A stretch of DNA of 64,000 bases from Chloroflexota bacterium (GCA_016223085.1 JACRPS010000021.1:124001-188000); one strand, 5' to 3'; counted from the first letter of the stretch, positions 43,628 through 53,200 are shown. Translations and numbers: made by a program. Notes: a model not told the origin generated them from the sequence alone.

Positions 43628-45292
43628 ATGACAGGACGGTGGTTGACCGGGCTGCTGGGAAGCGGGGGATTGCTGATTCTGCTGGGTAGTCTGGTAGCGG
43701 GCTGCGCGCCGGATACCTCCGCACCCGTGTTGCAGCAGCGCCCCGGCGCGACGCCAACCGCGCCGGCAGTCGCCGTTAACCTGCCCCCTACCGAAGTCTG
43801 GCTTGAACCCTTCACCGATACCGCCTGCCTGCAATGCCACACCGACCAGGCCAGACTGACCGAACTTGCCAAACCGGTTGAGCCAAAGGAGTCCCTGTCC
43901 GAAGGGCCTGGCTGAGGCGGTTCCGTGGCTCCGTTGGAGCCATGGCAGCGCGTCTGGATTGACGCCACCACCTACAGCGCCGACACCCACTCCAACATCA
44001 ACTGCACCGCCTGTCACGGCGGGCAGGCGGTGGAGGACATGGACACCGCCCATACCGGCCTGGTTGCCTCCCCGGCTACGGACGCCGTTGCAACCTGTGG
44101 CAAATGCCACCCGGACAACACGCCGGCCAATATGAACAGCCTGCATTCAACACTGCGCGGCTATGATACCGTGCTGTACGAGCGCAGCGCCCCGGAAAAC
44201 CATGCCGCGCTGGAGACGATGCAGCAAAACCACTGCAATAGCTGCCACACCACCTGCGGCGACTGCCACGTCAGCCAGCCGAACTCGGTTGGCGGTGGGC
44301 TGCTGAAGGGGCATACCTTCGTCCAGACGCCGCCGATGAGCCAGACCTGCACCGCCTGTCACGGCAGCCGCGTCAAAAACGAGTACTTTGGCCTGAACGA
44401 AAACATCCCCAGCGACGTACATTTCCGCGCCCGCATGGCCTGCGCTGACTGCCACACGGGCGATGAGATTCACGGCACGACGGTCGCCGCCGATCATCGC
44501 TACGACCGGATGCAGGGGCTAGGCTGTGAATCGTGCCATGAAGACCAGATCGGCGTCGGGTCGGGCATCGAACAACACGAAATCCACGGCACGGAGTTGC
44601 TGTCCTGCCAGACCTGCCACAGCACCACCTACACCAACTGCGTCAACTGCCACGTCGAACAGACCGACGATCAGCAGCCGTTTTATACGATTGAGGAACA
44701 CTCGCTCGACTTTTTGATCGGGCGTAATCCGCTGCAAAACACCGACCGTCCGTACCGCTATGTGCCGGTGCGCCACGTGCCGGTTGACGTGAATTCGTTC
44801 AGCTTTTACGGTGATAACCTGCTGGTGAACTTCAACCGCCGCCCGACCTGGGCCTACGCGACGCCGCACAACATCCAGCGCGTCACGCCGCAGACGGAAA
44901 GCTGCACGGCCTGTCATGGCAACAACGACGTGTTTTTGACCGCCGATAAGGTGTCGCCGGCTGAACAGGCGGCCAACGCCAGCGTGATCGTAGAAGTCGC
45001 CCCGCCGCTGCCGGAAGGTTACGAGAACCGCGTCACCGGCCAGGAAGCGGCTCCGGCGGCTGAATCGGGCGGCGATTTCTGGGGTGGCGACAGCGCCGCC
45101 GAAGCCACTCCGGCGGTCAGCGGTGATAGTTTCTGGGGGAGCGAAGCCCCGGCAGCTACCCTGCCAGCCGATAGTTTCTGGGGCGGTGACGCCACTGACG
45201 CCACGCCGACGCCTGCTGGCGATGACCGCTTTTGGAGTGCGCCAGATGCCGAACCTACTGAAAGCAGTGACGATGCTTTCTGGGGAAGTTAG
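43628..45292 (+). CDS. 11-heme cytochrome c lipoprotein, candidate selenoprotein (UGA at codon 96)
   Basis: From the ATG at 43628 the frame encodes a lipoprotein leader (LLILLGSLVAGC), a linker and a first heme site CLQCH, and reaches TGA at 43913-43915. The same frame continues without another stop to 45292 and carries ten more CxxCH sites (CTACH, CGKCH, CNSCH, CGDCH, CTACH, CADCH, CESCH, CQTCH, CVNCH, CTACH). Read through, the product is 554 residues with ESLSEGPG-U-GGSVAPLEPW around the UGA. A 10-bp hairpin with a GUU loop starts 7 nt after the UGA (43923-43945), as in bacterial SECIS elements. The C-terminal tail has five FWG/FWS motifs. The protein would be extracytoplasmic and move electrons with the NrfD complex downstream. 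The alternative is a nonsense mutation splitting a normal cytochrome gene. Confidence 0.75.
43923..43945 (+). promoter_or_regulatory. Candidate bacterial SECIS hairpin
   Basis: CCGTGGCTCC (43923-43932) pairs with GGAGCCATGG (43936-43945): ten base pairs including one G-U, with loop GTT. The stem starts 7 nt after the UGA, so the loop G is about 17 nt from it. Known bacterial SECIS elements have a G at the start of a small apical loop at roughly this distance. Confidence 0.7.
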
Positions 45293-45327
45293 ATTTTTCG
45301 GGTAGATAAGACTCAAGGAGTCGTAAG

Positions 45328-46965
45328 ATGAAACGTTTCCTGTTCCTGCTCTTGCTCGTCATGATGACGGTCATGCCGGTTCTGGTCGTGACCGCCCAGG
45401 ACGAAGCGGTGGTGGCTCGTCTGGAAGCCTACAACGGCAGCCTGCCGAAGGGTTACGGCGTCACCAGCGTGGAAGATTTTAATGCGCTGCTGGCGGAAAA
45501 AGAACTGGTGCTGCTCGACGTGCGCCAGCCGGAAGAATATGCGGCGGGGCACATTCCCGGTTCGTTTAACGTGCCGATACGGGAACTGGGCCAGAACCTG
45601 AATCTGCTGCCCGACCTGGACGCTGAGATCATGGTGATCTGCAAGGGCGGCGGTCGCGCCATGCTGGCGATGACGGCGCTCAATGTCCTGGGTTACAACA
45701 ACGCCCGGATGCTCAAGGGCGGTTACGATGCCTGGGCCGGCGAAGAACTGCCGACCACGACCGAAGCGTTTGTGCCGGAAGCCGGCGCCGCGCCGGAAAT
45801 CGAACCCGCCGTGCTGGAAGCGGTAGACGCCTACCTGAGCACGCTGCCGGCAGGCTACAGCATCGTTGCGCCGAAAGACGTGGCGGTTGAACTGACCGAA
45901 AACGCCCCGATTCTGATTGACGTGCGCAGCCAGGAAGAATGGGACAAGGACGGCTACATCGAAGGCGCGCAGCACATCTGGATTAACGAATTCATGAGCC
46001 GCCAGGATGAATGGCCGGCGGACAAAGACGCCAACATCGTCGTGTATTGCGGCGGCGGCTTCCGGGGTGGCATCGCCACCGTTATGCTGGAACTGATGGG
46101 TTACAGCAACGTTCGCAACCTGGCGGGCGGCCTGGGCGGCTGGAAAGCGGCGGAACTGCCGGTGGTTGGCGCGCAGCCAGCCGAAGTGGAATTCAGCCTG
46201 GACCAGTTCCTGGCCGATTACGTCAGCGGCCTGCCGGAAACCTTCAACGCCCTGCGCGTGCAGGACCTGACCGATGCGATTGCGGCAGGTGAAGACACGC
46301 TGATCGTGGACGTGCGCACGGCGGACGAATACGCCGAAGGCCACATCGAAGGCGCGATCAATATCCCGCTGAACGATCTGACCGCGAACCTGAATCTGTT
46401 GCCGCATCTCGACCAGAACATCGTGATTGTCTGCGGCAGCGGCCACCGGTCGGCAGTGGCGATGACGGTGCTGAATCTGCTGGGTTACACCAACGTGCGC
46501 AGCCTGATGAGCGGTATGGGTGCCTGGACCAAGGCCGAACTGCCCGTGACCGATGTCGCTGCCGAAGCGGTGGCGGGCACGGCGCCGACGTTTGCGCCGG
46601 AAGTGCTGGCGCTGGTTGAGCCATTTGTCACCGGCATCCCGCAGGGGTACTACGCAGTCAAGGCGGCGGACCTGAGCGCCGAACTGATTGACAACCCGCC
46701 GGTGCTGCTGGACGTGCGCACCGATAGCGAATGGGCTAACGGCTTCATCGAAGGCGCGACGCACCTGCAACTGCGCGATTTTATGGCGCAGATGAGCGAG
46801 TGGCCGCAGGACAAGGCCGCGCCGGTCGTCGTCTACGACAACCCGACGCACCGCAGTTCGATGGCGCTGGTGTTCCTGAAGTTGATGGGCTACGAGAACG
46901 TCCGCGTGCTGGGCGGCGGCGTCGGCGCGTGGACTGCTGCCGAACTGCCGCTGGTGACGCCGTAA
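45328..46965 (+). CDS. Exported protein with four tandem rhodanese domains
   Basis: 545 residues after a signal peptide (MKRFLFLLLLVMMTVMPVLV). Four rhodanese domains are in tandem: LLDVRQPEEYAAGHIPGSFN with ICKGGGRAM; LIDVRSQEEWDKDGYIEGAQ with VYCGGGFRGG; IVDVRTADEYAEGHIEGAIN with IVCGSGHRSA; and LLDVRTDSEWANGFIEGATH with VYDNPTHRSS. The first three keep the catalytic Cys; the fourth has Asp. Domains 1/3 and 2/4 are most alike, suggesting a duplicated pair. Rhodaneses move sulfane sulfur, so a periplasm-side sulfur carrier for the adjacent cytochromes is likely (inference). The Shine-Dalgarno sequence AAGGAG lies between GACTC and GAGTC arms that could fold. Confidence 0.93.
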   Translation: MKRFLFLLLLVMMTVMPVLVVTAQDEAVVARLEAYNGSLPKGYGVTSVEDFNALLAEKELVLLDVRQPEEYAAGHIPGSFNVPIRELGQNLNLLPDLDAEIMVICKGGGRAMLAMTALNVLGYNNARMLKGGYDAWAGEELPTTTEAFVPEAGAAPEIEPAVLEAVDAYLSTLPAGYSIVAPKDVAVELTENAPILIDVRSQEEWDKDGYIEGAQHIWINEFMSRQDEWPADKDANIVVYCGGGFRGGIATVMLELMGYSNVRNLAGGLGGWKAAELPVVGAQPAEVEFSLDQFLADYVSGLPETFNALRVQDLTDAIAAGEDTLIVDVRTADEYAEGHIEGAINIPLNDLTANLNLLPHLDQNIVIVCGSGHRSAVAMTVLNLLGYTNVRSLMSGMGAWTKAELPVTDVAAEAVAGTAPTFAPEVLALVEPFVTGIPQGYYAVKAADLSAELIDNPPVLLDVRTDSEWANGFIEGATHLQLRDFMAQMSEWPQDKAAPVVVYDNPTHRSSMALVFLKLMGYENVRVLGGGVGAWTAAELPLVTP

Positions 46966-46990
46966 ACGTCGTTGGTTTTTCGGCTAAATC

Positions 46991-47023
46991 CGGTAGGGGC
47001 GAACCACCGGTTCGCCCCTACCG
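46991..47023. repeat. 33-bp palindrome of the GTAGGGGCG subtype
   Basis: CGGTAGGGGCGAACC, ACC and GGTTCGCCCCTACCG: perfect 15-bp arms between the rhodanese and 8-heme genes. Confidence 0.95.
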
Positions 47024-47074
47024 ACCGCGAGGTTTACGAACGGGTAAACCAGCCGCTGACAGATAGGGAATGTT

Positions 47075-47983
47075 ATGCGTACTTCGTCCAGTTTATGCCG
47101 CTGGTTGGCCGCAGCCATTGTGTTTGCGCTGGGCGCGGGTATAGCGGCTGCCCAGGAAGCGACCCCACCGCCGACGCCCGCTCCGGACTGCGCTGAGTGC
47201 CACCTTGACGTGGTGGCTGCCTGGCAGGACAGCATCCATGCCCAGGCGTACCATGACCCGGAATTTCAGACGGCGTGGCAGGCGCAGAAAAGTGACCCGG
47301 CCTGTCTGTCCTGTCATACTACCGGCTTTGTCGCCCGAACGGGGCAGTACGATCAGGCCGGCGTGACGTGTACGGCCTGTCATGGCGAAACACCCGCCAC
47401 CCACCCGCCGGAAGCGGTTCCAATTGACCCCGGCGTGAACGTCTGCGCCGACTGTCATCCAACCACTGTGAACGAGTGGGAAGCCAGCCTGCACGGCGAG
47501 CAGCAGTTGGCCTGCACCACCTGCCACACCCCGCATGACCAGAAAGTGCGGTTTGAGACCGCCAACGTGCTGTGCCTGAACTGCCACGACGAAACCCGCG
47601 CCGATTACGCCCACGTGTCGCATCCCGATCAGGCGTGTATTGACTGCCACTGGTATCGCAACCTGGACGAAACGCAGCACATCAAGACCGGCGACCTGCT
47701 CCCAACCGGCCACGACAGCCAGGTTGAAACTTTTACCTGTGTGGACTGCCATGCCAAGCTGCCGGAAAACGCGCAGGCCGTGACTCCCGCGTCACCGCAT
47801 CCGCTGACGGTGGCGCAGGTGCGCATCCACGAACTGGAAGCCGAAGTCCAGACGGCGCAGGCGCAGGGGGAAAACCAGGCCGCTGCCCAGCTCATCACCG
47901 GTCTGGTGGTCGGCGCGGTGGTGATGGGCATCGGCGTGGGCAGTTTTTCGCGCCTGCGGCGTGACCGGCGTCAGGAGGAGTGA
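47075..47983 (+). CDS. 8-heme membrane-anchored cytochrome c
   Basis: 302 residues. A signal peptide (LAAAIVFALGAGIAAAQ) is followed by eight CxxCH motifs (CAECH, CLSCH, CTACH, CADCH, CTTCH, CLNCH, CIDCH, CVDCH) between about 39 and 227, then a short coiled region (ELEAEVQTAQAQGENQAAAQ) and a C-terminal helix (LITGLVVGAVVMGIGVGSF) with an Arg-rich end. The cytochrome domain faces outside. Shared stop-start (GTGATG) with the ferredoxin gene shows tight coupling. It probably relays electrons between the NrfD/ferredoxin pair and an external acceptor or donor. Its size and plain CxxCH sites do not match the MccA sulfite reductase. Confidence 0.92.
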   Translation: MRTSSSLCRWLAAAIVFALGAGIAAAQEATPPPTPAPDCAECHLDVVAAWQDSIHAQAYHDPEFQTAWQAQKSDPACLSCHTTGFVARTGQYDQAGVTCTACHGETPATHPPEAVPIDPGVNVCADCHPTTVNEWEASLHGEQQLACTTCHTPHDQKVRFETANVLCLNCHDETRADYAHVSHPDQACIDCHWYRNLDETQHIKTGDLLPTGHDSQVETFTCVDCHAKLPENAQAVTPASPHPLTVAQVRIHELEAEVQTAQAQGENQAAAQLITGLVVGAVVMGIGVGSFSRLRRDRRQEE

Positions 47984-48810
47984 TGGAGGAGAAGTTTGTC
48001 TCCCGCCGTGACTTTGTGAAGCTGATGGCCGGGCTGGGCGTGGGCGTATCCGCCCTCGCCGTGCTGGGCAGCGCCGATCGGCTGGGCCAGCTTCTCCGTG
48101 AGGAACAGGCGCTTGACCTGGCCGCTGCGGCAGAACCCCACACGGCTGCCGCCAGTGGTCACCCGCACCGCTGGGGCATGGTTATCAACCTGAGCGCCTG
48201 CATCGGCTGCGACTACTGCGTGTATGCCTGCCAGGCGGTCAACGACGTGCCGGACGACATGCGCTGGAATGTGCATCTGATCGAACGGACGGAAACGGGG
48301 CGGGTCTTCCACATGACACGCCCGTGCCTGCACTGCCAGGATGCACCGTGCGCGGCGGTTTGCCCGGTCGGCGCGACTTACGTCCGCGACGACGGCATCG
48401 TCATCATGGATTACACCAAATGTATCGGCTGCCGTTACTGCCAGGTGGCCTGCCCCTACGGCGCGCGCAGCTTCAACTGGGGCGAGCGCGAGGGCAGCAG
48501 TGGCTACCAGCCGGAATGGGGCAGCGCCGAGATCGAACGGCGCCCGCGTGGGGTGGTGGAAAAATGCACCTTCTGCGTGCATCGCATTGATCGGGGGCTG
48601 GCGCAAGGGCTGATGCCCGGCGTAGACCGGCAGGCGACGCCAGCCTGTGTCAACATCTGCCCGGTGAAAGCGCGCGTGTTTGGTGATCTGAATGACCCCA
48701 ACAGCCCGGTGTCGCAGGCGATTGCGGCCAATCCCACCTTTCGCCTGCGTGAAGACCTGGGCACGGAACCGAACGTGTATTACATTCCGCCGGAGGGGAT
48801 GACGCTGTGA
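47983..48810 (+). CDS. Ferredoxin subunit with Tat-like leader (NrfC/PsrB/HybA-like)
   Basis: 275 residues from the ATG at 47983 (AGGAGGAG upstream). The N-terminus has SRRDFVKLM, a twin-arginine signal, and a hydrophobic stretch. Cys clusters for four 4Fe-4S centres follow: CIGCDYCVYAC, CLHCQDAPCAAVCP, CIGCRYCQVACPYGARSFNW, and CTFC with CVNICP. These are the marks of the beta subunit of complex iron-sulfur enzymes (NrfC, PsrB, HybA). It transfers electrons between the NrfD quinone site and a catalytic or cytochrome partner. It overlaps the NrfD gene by 4 bp. No molybdopterin subunit is nearby. Confidence 0.94.
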   Translation: MEEKFVSRRDFVKLMAGLGVGVSALAVLGSADRLGQLLREEQALDLAAAAEPHTAAASGHPHRWGMVINLSACIGCDYCVYACQAVNDVPDDMRWNVHLIERTETGRVFHMTRPCLHCQDAPCAAVCPVGATYVRDDGIVIMDYTKCIGCRYCQVACPYGARSFNWGEREGSSGYQPEWGSAEIERRPRGVVEKCTFCVHRIDRGLAQGLMPGVDRQATPACVNICPVKARVFGDLNDPNSPVSQAIAANPTFRLREDLGTEPNVYYIPPEGMTL

Positions 48811-50045
48811 TCGGTATCCTGCGCCGCCGGGTCGAGCAGTCGGCATCACCGTTTATGGTCTGGTTGGGCGTTCTGGGGCTGTTGATCGCCGTCGGGGTGG
48901 TTTGCGCTGTGCTGGTCTTCGCCAACGGTCTGAAGATCACGGCGCTGTCGAACCTCGTGCCCTGGGGGTTGTGGATTACCGTTGACCTGTCCGCGATTGC
49001 GCTGGGCGCCGGCGCGTTTTCACTGTCCACCATCGCCTATCTGTTCCGTGTGAAAGCCTTCCAGCGGATTGCCCGCATCGCCGTGTTTGTCGGCCTGGTC
49101 GGTTACACCTCCGCTATGCTGGCGCTGCTGCTGGACATTGGCCGCCCCGACCGCTTCTGGCATCCGGTCGTATTCTGGAACGTACATTCGGTGCTGTGGG
49201 AAATCACCATGTGCGTCATCCTGTATTCGTCGGTGCTGCTGGTGGAATTCGCGCCGGTATTCCTGGAAAGCGATGCAGTGCGCCGCCGCTTCCCGCGCGG
49301 GTCACAGATAGGCCACTGGCTACACCGCCTGACGCCGGTCGTGTCGGTGCTGGGGCTGGCGCTGTCGCTGTTGCACCAGTCGTCGCTGGGCGCGACTTAC
49401 GGCGTGCTGGTTGCCCGACCGATCTGGTTTAAACCCTCGATGCCGGTCATGTTTATCCTGTCGGCGGTCGCCGCCGGGGGCACGTTCACGCTGGGGCTGA
49501 CCATCCTCTACGAAAACCTCGTCCGCCGGCGCCAGATTGACGGCAGCCTACGCCGCTACGTCGCCATCTTCGCCGGGCTGATGATGCTGGCCTACCTGTA
49601 CCTCAAGCTGTGGGATTTCCTGGCAACCAGCTACTACAGCCATCTACCGGCGAGCGCGGAGGCATTAGACCTGTTAAGCCGCAGCACCCCCTATACCGCC
49701 GCCTTCTGGCTGGTGGAAGTGGTGCTTGGCGCGCTGCTGCCGGCAGTGATTTTGCTGGTGCCGCGCTGGCGTCAGCGGGATACCTGGGTGCTGCTGGCCG
49801 CCGCGCTGGCCGTGATGGGTATCATCGTTAACCGCTGGAACGTTACGCTGTCGGGGCTGATCGTCCCGCTGGACTGGTCGCCCGGGGCGGCGGAGTTGTT
49901 CCCGGTGAACGCTTATTTGCCGAGTCTGGTGGAATGGGGTGTGGCGCTGGGTGTGCTCGGTTACGCGCTGCTGATTTTTACGCTGGGACTGCGCTTTCTG
50001 CCGATGTTCCCTGACCCGATATCCCACAGCCAGCATGAAAATTAA
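48807..50045 (+). CDS. NrfD/PsrC-family quinone-interacting membrane subunit
   Basis: 412 residues and about ten hydrophobic segments. Typical NrfD features are the segment VPWGLWITVDLSAIALGAGA, LALLLDIGRPDRFWHPVVFW and ITMCVILYSSVLLVEFAPVF. The Arg and Asp in LDIGRPDRFW are those proposed to form part of the quinol site or proton path in this family. It would exchange electrons between menaquinone and the ferredoxin subunit upstream. It ends 12 bp before a strong bidirectional terminator (50057-50086), so it closes the operon. Confidence 0.94.
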   Translation: MIGILRRRVEQSASPFMVWLGVLGLLIAVGVVCAVLVFANGLKITALSNLVPWGLWITVDLSAIALGAGAFSLSTIAYLFRVKAFQRIARIAVFVGLVGYTSAMLALLLDIGRPDRFWHPVVFWNVHSVLWEITMCVILYSSVLLVEFAPVFLESDAVRRRFPRGSQIGHWLHRLTPVVSVLGLALSLLHQSSLGATYGVLVARPIWFKPSMPVMFILSAVAAGGTFTLGLTILYENLVRRRQIDGSLRRYVAIFAGLMMLAYLYLKLWDFLATSYYSHLPASAEALDLLSRSTPYTAAFWLVEVVLGALLPAVILLVPRWRQRDTWVLLAAALAVMGIIVNRWNVTLSGLIVPLDWSPGAAELFPVNAYLPSLVEWGVALGVLGYALLIFTLGLRFLPMFPDPISHSQHEN

Positions 50046-50056
50046 GCTATATTAAA

Positions 50057-50086
50057 CAAAAAGCGTCCCGCTTGGGACGCTTTTTG
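50057..50086. terminator. Strong bidirectional terminator
   Basis: CAAAAAGCGTCCC and GGGACGCTTTTTG flank a 4-nt loop. U-tracts on both strands end the NrfD operon on the plus strand and any transcript reading down from the island on the minus strand. Confidence 0.93.
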
Positions 50087-50096
50087 TCACTCGTTC

Positions 50097-50168
50097 GTGC
50101 CTGGAGGGATTCGAACCCCCGGCCCTTTGCTCCGTAGGATTGTGCTCACCTCTTCATATCTTAGGTAC
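50097..50168 (-). pseudogene. Degenerate tRNA-Arg(ACG)-like sequence
   Basis: 72 nt on the minus strand. The 3' half looks like a good tRNA: CTACGGA as anticodon loop (ACG) and GGGGG-TTCGAAT-CCCTC as T arm. The D arm is not pairable and the acceptor GTACCTA/CAGGCAC has two mismatches. The length and spacing equal a normal tRNA, which suggests decay of a real gene rather than chance. Confidence 0.5.
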
Positions 50169-50259
50169 GTGAAGGGACTCGAACCCACGACACCTTGCTG
50201 GTGTCTACCTCAGCTTGGTTTTCGATGGATTTGCCTCATTCTGTTTCCCCATTCGTACC
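50164..50259 (-). pseudogene. Degenerate class II tRNA-like sequence
   Basis: About 96 nt on the minus strand. GGTACG/CGTACC could close an acceptor, GACACC-AGCAA-GGTGTC resembles a long variable arm and GTGGG-TTCGAGT-CCCTT a weak T arm. The D and anticodon arms are not convincing and U33 is missing. It overlaps the Arg-like sequence by 5 nt. It may be a remnant of a Ser/Leu-type tRNA. Confidence 0.35.
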
Positions 50260-50261
50260 GC

Positions 50262-53200
50262 CTAAGGCGCAGCGATGACGAAACTCTCCACTGTGCTCCA
50301 GGCTCCCCACTGAGTAAGTGTTTTCTGGGCACGAACACGCCAATAGTAAGTTCCGTTGTTCAATTCTGGCGTAGTCCATGACGTTTGGTCAGGCAACAAT
50401 TGCTGGATATAATTGTAGGTTCCATCAAACCCCTTGCTGTTGTTGATTTGCACTTCATAGACTTGCGCCCAAGTAATGGGACCCCAGAATAGCGTCACAG
50501 TCTTCGAAGAGACGGAATTCCGCGAAGGGGCGGCGCTCTCAGGTGAACAGGCGAGGGTGCTTGCGACCACAGCGTTGGTGTAGCCAGAATATTCTTGGTC
50601 CTGGGAGCGATATGCTCTTACCCGATAATAGTAGGTGGTAGCGCAACTCAACTGGTTATCGACGTAGAGGGTATAGTCGGTTGATGTCTGTCCTACCACA
50701 AGCCAGCCAGTCTGACCGTCTCCAGATCGCTCAATGTAGAAATCGGTCTCATCAAGCGAAGTATCAATCCACCGTAGAGCAATTTGGTTAACGGAAATTG
50801 GATTTAGGGTAAGACCCGTTGGGGCCGCAACAGGTAAACAATCAGAGGTCGTGGCATTCACAGTCGGTGAGTAATCTGACATCTCACCTCTAGCTTTACG
50901 ATGGGTCAGAACACGGTAATAGTAGCTTTTCTCGCAGGTAAGGTTGCTATCGGTGTAGCTATTGATGTCAGCATTGGTCTGACCAATCTCAATCCAGTTA
51001 TTGATCCCATCCACTGAACGTTCAACGCTAAATCCCATTTCACCAAGTGAAGTATCAGTCCAATTCAACCGTATTTCAGAAGCAGAAATTGCTGAAGCGG
51101 ACACGTCGCTTGGCGGATTTAGAGGAGGGCAAGCATCAGTCGTTGCGCTCACGGTTTCAGAATACGGCGAATACGCGCCATTACTACTGCGATAGGCGCG
51201 GATGCGGAAATAGTATGAGGTCTCACATATCCCGGTGGTGTCTTGATACTCAACAGCGTTTGGATCGGTAATACCAATTTCAACCCAATCAGTTGCTCCG
51301 TCTAATGATCGCTCGATGCTGAACCCAGTTTCGTCAAGTGCATTCTCCAGCCAACTTAGATTGATCTGATGGAACGAAACGGTTGTAGCCATCAAATTGA
51401 TTGGGGTAGGAAGCGATGGACATGTGGTTGTGATTACTTCCACGACATTCGAGTAGCGCGTGTACCGTCCGTCACTAAGGTGAGCACGGACGCGATAATA
51501 ATAGGTACTTTCGCAAATCACAGAGGTGTCGGCGTAGTCTTGCCCATTCTGGGCTACGGTGCCGATTTCCGCCCAGTTTGTCACTCCATCCGATGATCGT
51601 TCGATGCTGAATTCAGTTTCGTGGAATGCATTGTCTGTCCAGGCCAGATCAACCTCATTATACTGAGCCGTATTAGCCGATAAGGCTGTTGGTGCAGAAT
51701 TTAGCGTCAGGGAAAGACTGCTGGAGTTCGTCCAGCTATCGAAATCCAGCTCATTTAACCACACGGTAACAATGTTAGATTGGCTTCCAACCGCTGGTGA
51801 GTTGAACCGTACCGTTACATTGAGAATTACACTACTACCCGCCGCCAAATCACCAATCGTACAGAAATATTGACCAAGTTTCTGTGTGCAGGCATATTGT
51901 GATGGTGTGACCTGCACCAGGGCAGAGTGGACGGGTATGACATCCCGAATCACGACGCCCGTAGCGTTTTGAGTCCCCTGATTATTGACTATAACGGTAT
52001 ACGTTACTTCATCCAGCTCCTGTACTACCGATTTGGAAGCAGTCTGGTTTATAACCAAATCTGTTTTGACAGGAGGAACAACGGGCAGGGGATTCTCCGC
52101 CAGGAACACATCTTGTTGTTGATTAGGGTCGTTAATGACCAGGGTAGCTACGGCAGAGCTAAATACAGCATAATGACCATCGGAGGACAGTGAGGGTTCC
52201 CAGGACGTATCTCTGCCCGGTATACCCGCTGTGTCGGTGGACAGGATTACAATTTGTCCCGTGATACGATCTTTAAGGTAAACCTGATAAGCACCATAGG
52301 TATCTTCATCAACCAGATTCCAGGCATCCGATCTAAAAAGAATATATCGTCCGTCTGCTGAAATCTGTGGGTCCTGTGATACTCCGGAAGCTGGGACGCC
52401 GTTGGCGTTAGTCGAAACTCGTGTGGCATCTCCCGTACGCATATCATACAGATAGATTTCTCTGCCGGTGTACCCTTTAGCATAATAAGGTAAATAAGCG
52501 ATATAATGCCCATCGGAGGATATCGAAGGGGCAGCGTAACCGGGGAGACCGCTTGCCGCGATTAGGGTGGTTGTGTGGGTTACCAGATCGTGCAGAAAAA
52601 CATCGGGAGCGTCGTTTGTATCATTGGCAATCAGGTTACTTGCAGTGGATGAAAATGTAACAAAATGTCCGTCGGCAGAGATACTTGGAGGATACGACAC
52701 ATTGTTAGCCTGAACGCCGTCAGAACTTACCGAAACCCTCATCGTTTGCCCGGTTAAACGATCATGGACAAACACATCCTCCACATTATTGGTATCGCCA
52801 CTGACCAGGTTGCTTGCACGAGATGTAAACGCAATGAAACGGCCATCTCGTGAAATGCTCGCATTATCGGAAATGCCATTAGCTTGCGTACCGTCACTGG
52901 CAATTGAGATACGTGTTACTTCGCCAAGCACAGTATCACGAACAAAGACATCTCTTGTCCGGTTGGTATCGCCGTTTATTAACGTCGTTGCGTTGGAAGC
53001 GAAGGCTACATAACGGCCATCACCTGAAATCGCTGGTCCCCATGAGACAGCGTTCGCATGATAACCATTAGCTGAAGCAGAAATCAACGATTTTCGGCAC
53101 GTCAATCGGTCGTAGAGAAACACATCTGTGAGGTAATTGTAGTCACTGGCAACCATATTATCGGCTGACGTCTGAAATGCTACATAACGGCCATCTCCAG

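Noticed and set aside
43913-43915. General reassignment of UGA to Cys or Trp in this organism
   Set aside because: TGA ends many clear genes in the window (for example 4226-4228, 19734-19736, 27262-27264).
43925-45292. Separate cytochrome gene starting at GTG 43925
   Set aside because: It would lack a signal peptide, which c-type heme attachment needs; the leader and first heme are in the same frame upstream.
45313-46851. 512-codon frame on the minus strand opposite the rhodanese gene
   Set aside because: It is antisense to a clear four-domain rhodanese, rich in Arg/His/Gln and without domains; typical shadow frame of high-GC codon bias.
50164-50259. tRNA-Sec (selC) near the candidate selenocytochrome
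   Set aside because: The length and long variable arm fit, but there is no UCA anticodon in a plausible loop and no 8-bp acceptor stem.
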